Shown in pieces: positions 61,870 to 64,000 of a stretch of DNA of 64,000 nucleotides. The notes below the pieces were generated by a model that saw only the letters and a list, made by a program, of their open reading frames with translations, was not told where the DNA came from and ran no database searches. Source of the stretch: DASXKD01 sp963703605 (GTDB lineage Bacteria > Actinomycetota > Actinomycetes > Streptosporangiales > Streptosporangiaceae); NCBI GenBank assembly GCA_963703605.1, contig CAVPFC010000040.1:248001-312000 (forward strand). Reading direction: 5' to 3'. Numbering within the stretch: the first letter of the stretch is position 1; each line of letters starts with the position of its first letter. The position numbers and the translations under genes are program-made.

Positions 61870-62507
61870 TGGGGATACGGAAACGCGCCAGCAGCACCCT
61901 GTTCGTGGTCGCCGCGGCGGCCGCAGCCATCGGCCTCGGCACCACCGCCGCGGTCGCGACGACCGGGACGCTGACCGTCAAGGTCACCAAGGGCGGGTCC
62001 TACACCGCGAAGTCCTCCAGCACGGTGCTGACCGATAACGGCGTCAGCGTGACCTGCACGTCATCGAAGGCGAGCGGGTCGGTGCCCACCAAGTCCTACC
62101 ACGGCAGCACGCCGATCACCGTCGGCACCTCCGCGACGCTCAGCTTCAGCAATTGCACCGGACCGCTGGGCAAGGTGACCGTCAAGGTCCACAGCCTGCC
62201 GTACAAGGTCCAGGTCGATTCGAAGACCAACAGCAAGGGCCAGACGGACGGAATGGTCAGCGGCGCGAACACCTCGGTGTCCATGACCGGCTGCTCGTTC
62301 GTGGTGACGGGCCAGGCACCCGGCTACTACACCAACGGCAAGCACACGCTGACGCTGACCCCGAAGCTGCCCAACAAGGCGATGAACAAGGCGCAGCTCA
62401 CGGTCAGCAAGGTGAACGGCTGCGCCGGCCTGGTGAGCAACGGCGACCACCCGGCGTACAAGTCCACCTACACGCTGAGCCGCGCCTTCGTGGTCAAGGC
62501 AAGCTGA
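61870..62507 (+). CDS. Small secreted protein, family A copy 2
   Basis: The 212-residue product has a signal peptide (MGIRKRASSTLFVVAAAAAAIGL to TAAVATT) and a mature domain homologous to that of the gene at 58411: TLTVKVTKGGSYTAKSSSTVLTDNGVSV, FSNCTGPLGKVTVKV, TGCSFVVTGQAPGYY, NGCAGLVSNGDHPAY. The A1 and A2 proteins share an upstream palindrome. Starting at ATG 61870 instead of the ORF start at 61824 keeps only the signal peptide. Function unknown. A 15-bp-arm terminator follows. Confidence 0.75.
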
Positions 62508-62539
62508 TCACAGGCTTAGGCCAAAGGAGGTCACGGTCG

Positions 62540-62573
62540 AATCGCCCGGCAAGGGCAGCCTTGCCGGGCGATT
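62540..62573 (+). terminator. Hairpin terminator after family A copy 2
   Basis: Perfect 15-base arms AATCGCCCGGCAAGG and CCTTGCCGGGCGATT with a GCAG loop lie 32 bases after the stop. Confidence 0.8.
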
Positions 62574-62643
62574 CACCAGTCCCAATCCGCTCACTGACCC
62601 GCGACCAGCAAGGCCGGGCTGATCGCGTCGTCTCTGCCGCTCG

Positions 62644-62683
62644 CTGAATGATGGTTCATCACGGTTCACTGAATGGCGGTTCA
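62644..62683 (+). repeat. Direct repeat upstream of family B copy 2
   Basis: CTGAATGATGGTTCA (62644-62658) and CTGAATGGCGGTTCA (62669-62683) match at 13 of 15 bases, with a further GGTTCA between them at 62663. They are 30-70 bases before the ATG at 62713 and may bind a regulator. No counterpart was seen before copy 1. Confidence 0.45.
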
Positions 62684-62712
62684 CCCGTAGGTTCCCCGAT
62701 TAAGGAGCACAG

Positions 62713-63348
62713 ATGAGGTTCTTCAGACCCCTCCGAGTCCGGACGACGATGGCTGCTGGCGTCGCCGCCGTGGCTGCCGCCCTTGCCGTAACCGCCACCG
62801 CCGTCCCGGCGTCGGCAACGGCCAGCACCATCAAGGCCACGTACAAGGTGACCGGAAGCACGTTCCTCAAGGCGCCGAGCGCCACGCTGCCCCTCGGTCC
62901 CGGCAAGCTTGTCGCGCACGTGAACGCGAGCACGGGGGCGGTCAAGGCGACGCTCAGCCTGCCCAACGCCACCGGATCGTTTACCGAGTTCGGGATCATC
63001 CCGGTCACCGCCACCGCGCACTTCATCAATAACGGGCCGACCACTGGAACCGTCAACCTCAGCACCGGGGCCGTCACCTCCACCTCGAACATCACCATGC
63101 AGCTTGTCAGCCTGTCGGTTGCCGGGATCCCCGTCCCGGTCGGCCCCTCGTGCGAGACCTCCAGCCCGGCAGTGGTCCAGGTGACCAGCCAGAAGGGCTT
63201 CAGCCTCCTCAAGGGCGGCAACCTCGCCGGCAGTTACACGATCCCGCAGTTCGCCAACTGCGGGCTGGCCACAGTGCTGATCAACCTGACCCTCACCGGT
63301 CCCGGCAACACCATCACCCTCCATCTCGGCAAGGCGAAGATCGGGTAG
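62713..63348 (+). CDS. Small secreted protein, family B copy 2
   Basis: The 211-residue product has a signal peptide (MRFFRPLRVRTTMAAGVAAV to AVPASA) and is homologous along its length with the gene at 60961: YKVTGSTFLKAPSATLPLGPGKL, HFINNGPTTGTVN, LKGGNLAGSYTIPQFANCGLAT, ending TLHLGKAKIG. Two Cys (SCETSS and NCGLAT) may form a disulfide. GGAGCACAG precedes ATG 62713. Function unknown. Monocistronic, with a terminator 27 bases downstream. Confidence 0.8.
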   Translation: MRFFRPLRVRTTMAAGVAAVAAALAVTATAVPASATASTIKATYKVTGSTFLKAPSATLPLGPGKLVAHVNASTGAVKATLSLPNATGSFTEFGIIPVTATAHFINNGPTTGTVNLSTGAVTSTSNITMQLVSLSVAGIPVPVGPSCETSSPAVVQVTSQKGFSLLKGGNLAGSYTIPQFANCGLATVLINLTLTGPGNTITLHLGKAKIG

Positions 63349-63374
63349 CCATCCCGCCCGCACTCCAGCGGTGA

Positions 63375-63414
63375 GATCCGGCGGGGCCAGCGGCAAACCT
63401 GGCCCCGCCGGATC
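63375..63414 (+). terminator. Hairpin terminator after family B copy 2
   Basis: Sixteen-base perfect arms GATCCGGCGGGGCCAG and CTGGCCCCGCCGGATC flank an eight-base loop. Confidence 0.8.
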
Positions 63415-64000
63415 GCCCGGTTCCTTCGCACTCAGAGATCGGTCAGTTCACTTTCAGGAATTGCCCACTCATTGGCGTCCTCGGGGGCGGCAAACGGCCC
63501 TGCTGTTTTCGCTCGCGCGGATAATGGCGTACGGTCCGGTGACACGGGCTCGTCCTGCCGCCTGGGCGCTGCCGCGTGGGCGGCGAGCCGGGAACGGGCC
63601 GGGGCCAGCCATGACAGGGTCTTTTGTCCTGTTTCCCTTGACGTCCTAGTAACGTACAGTTAATCTACTGGCCAGTAATGATCACGATTCAAGGCGCCGA
63701 TCTTGAACCCGGCTCCCGTGGCTGTGCGCGCTTTATGGGCGCGCGCCAAGGCACAGGCGAGGTTTTTCCGGGAGATGCTTCTATGCCCGCAACCGGTCCG
63801 GGCGGAGCATTTCCGGCCCGCCTGCCGCGGGGCGGGGCGCCTGCCGTGATCTCGTACGCCGGCGGGGAGCGTGGCACGTAGCGGCGCCGGGTGCGAACTG
63901 GCCGGAGCCACCGCGCAGCCTCACTGAGGTCACAAGTGTGGCGTATGCCAGCAACAGGACAGTTTGACCAGGGTAGGGTGGCGTCGCTCAGCGCACCCCG
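63415..64000. other. Gene-free right end
   Basis: I see no supported gene in this stretch. The short ORFs lack ribosome sites and signal, HTH or enzyme motifs. It holds the palindrome at 63666-63677 and probably the promoter region of the next gene. Confidence 0.5.
63666..63677. promoter_or_regulatory. Shared palindrome near the right end
   Basis: TACTGGCCAGTA is a perfect palindrome, preceded by GTAACGTAC at 63651-63659. It matches the sites at 58311 and 61772. No convincing gene follows in 63678-64000, so it may serve a gene starting beyond the window. Confidence 0.55.

Overview
The window is high-GC, densely coded DNA typical of an actinomycete (Actinomycetota). DUF222/HNH protein, PucR-type regulator, rpmG-hadA-hadB block, NamH and many GTG starts all fit this phylum. 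A filamentous member such as a Streptosporangiales or related soil lineage is likely, but no 16S rRNA is present to settle it. There is one tRNA (Met, CAT) at 11507-11580. No CRISPR array, rRNA or transposase was seen.

Layout. 1-4.3 kb: Tad-type pilus/secretion genes (cpaF partial, TadZ/CpaE-like ATPase, CpaB/SAF protein, two exported proteins, divergent prepilin peptidase). 4.4-7.4 kb: lipoprotein, NarL-type two-component system, small ParB-like protein. 7.6-11.6 kb: cell envelope and housekeeping block with namH (UDP-MurNAc hydroxylase) next to murB, then hadB-hadA-rpmG and tRNA-Met. 11.7-15.5 kb: rRNA methyltransferase, alcohol dehydrogenase, 3-hydroxyisobutyrate dehydrogenase-like protein, amidohydrolase. 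16.4-22.7 kb: CocE/NonD-type hydrolase, an M24 protein, a PEP-utilising-type protein, GH15 enzyme. 22.9-29.9 kb: small GntR protein, frameshifted DUF222/HNH gene, SHOCT membrane protein, secreted sialidase-like protein, shortened LtrA and a FadR-like regulator. 30.1-40.5 kb: a catabolic island with split transketolase, second M24 protein and dehydrogenase on the plus strand, an IclR-CaiB-citrate synthase-like-LigB-LigA operon on the minus strand, then an amidohydrolase and a shortened quinone oxidoreductase. 40.5-47 kb: zinc-ribbon/proline-rich/Cys-repeat membrane protein, SIS protein, TetR with MFS exporter and SDR. 47-54.8 kb: serine dehydratase, dimethylglycine/sarcosine dehydrogenase-like enzyme, choline kinase-like protein, APC permease and a GntR/UTRA regulator, apparently one choline/methylglycine-to-serine utilisation locus. 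54.9-58.2 kb: sulfotransferase, beta-propeller glycosidase-like protein, PucR regulator. 58.4-63.4 kb: array of five small exported proteins in two repeated families, each intact member followed by a strong hairpin terminator.

Several genes are broken by single-base indels (rpmG, hadA, the alcohol dehydrogenase, DUF222/HNH, CaiB, amidohydrolase, sdaA, sulfotransferase, a DUF6801-like protein and one small secreted protein). Nearly all are +1 insertions and the reading resumes with normal conserved protein, so residual assembly errors are the simplest explanation. Real pseudogenes cannot be excluded from sequence alone.

The most useful observations are the namH-murB pairing, putative operators matching local regulators (IclR, TetR, GntR/UTRA), a shared 12-bp palindrome upstream of the small secreted proteins, two M24 proteins in which one metal-ligand Asp is replaced by Cys, and a tandem array derived from the 3' end of the choline kinase-like gene.
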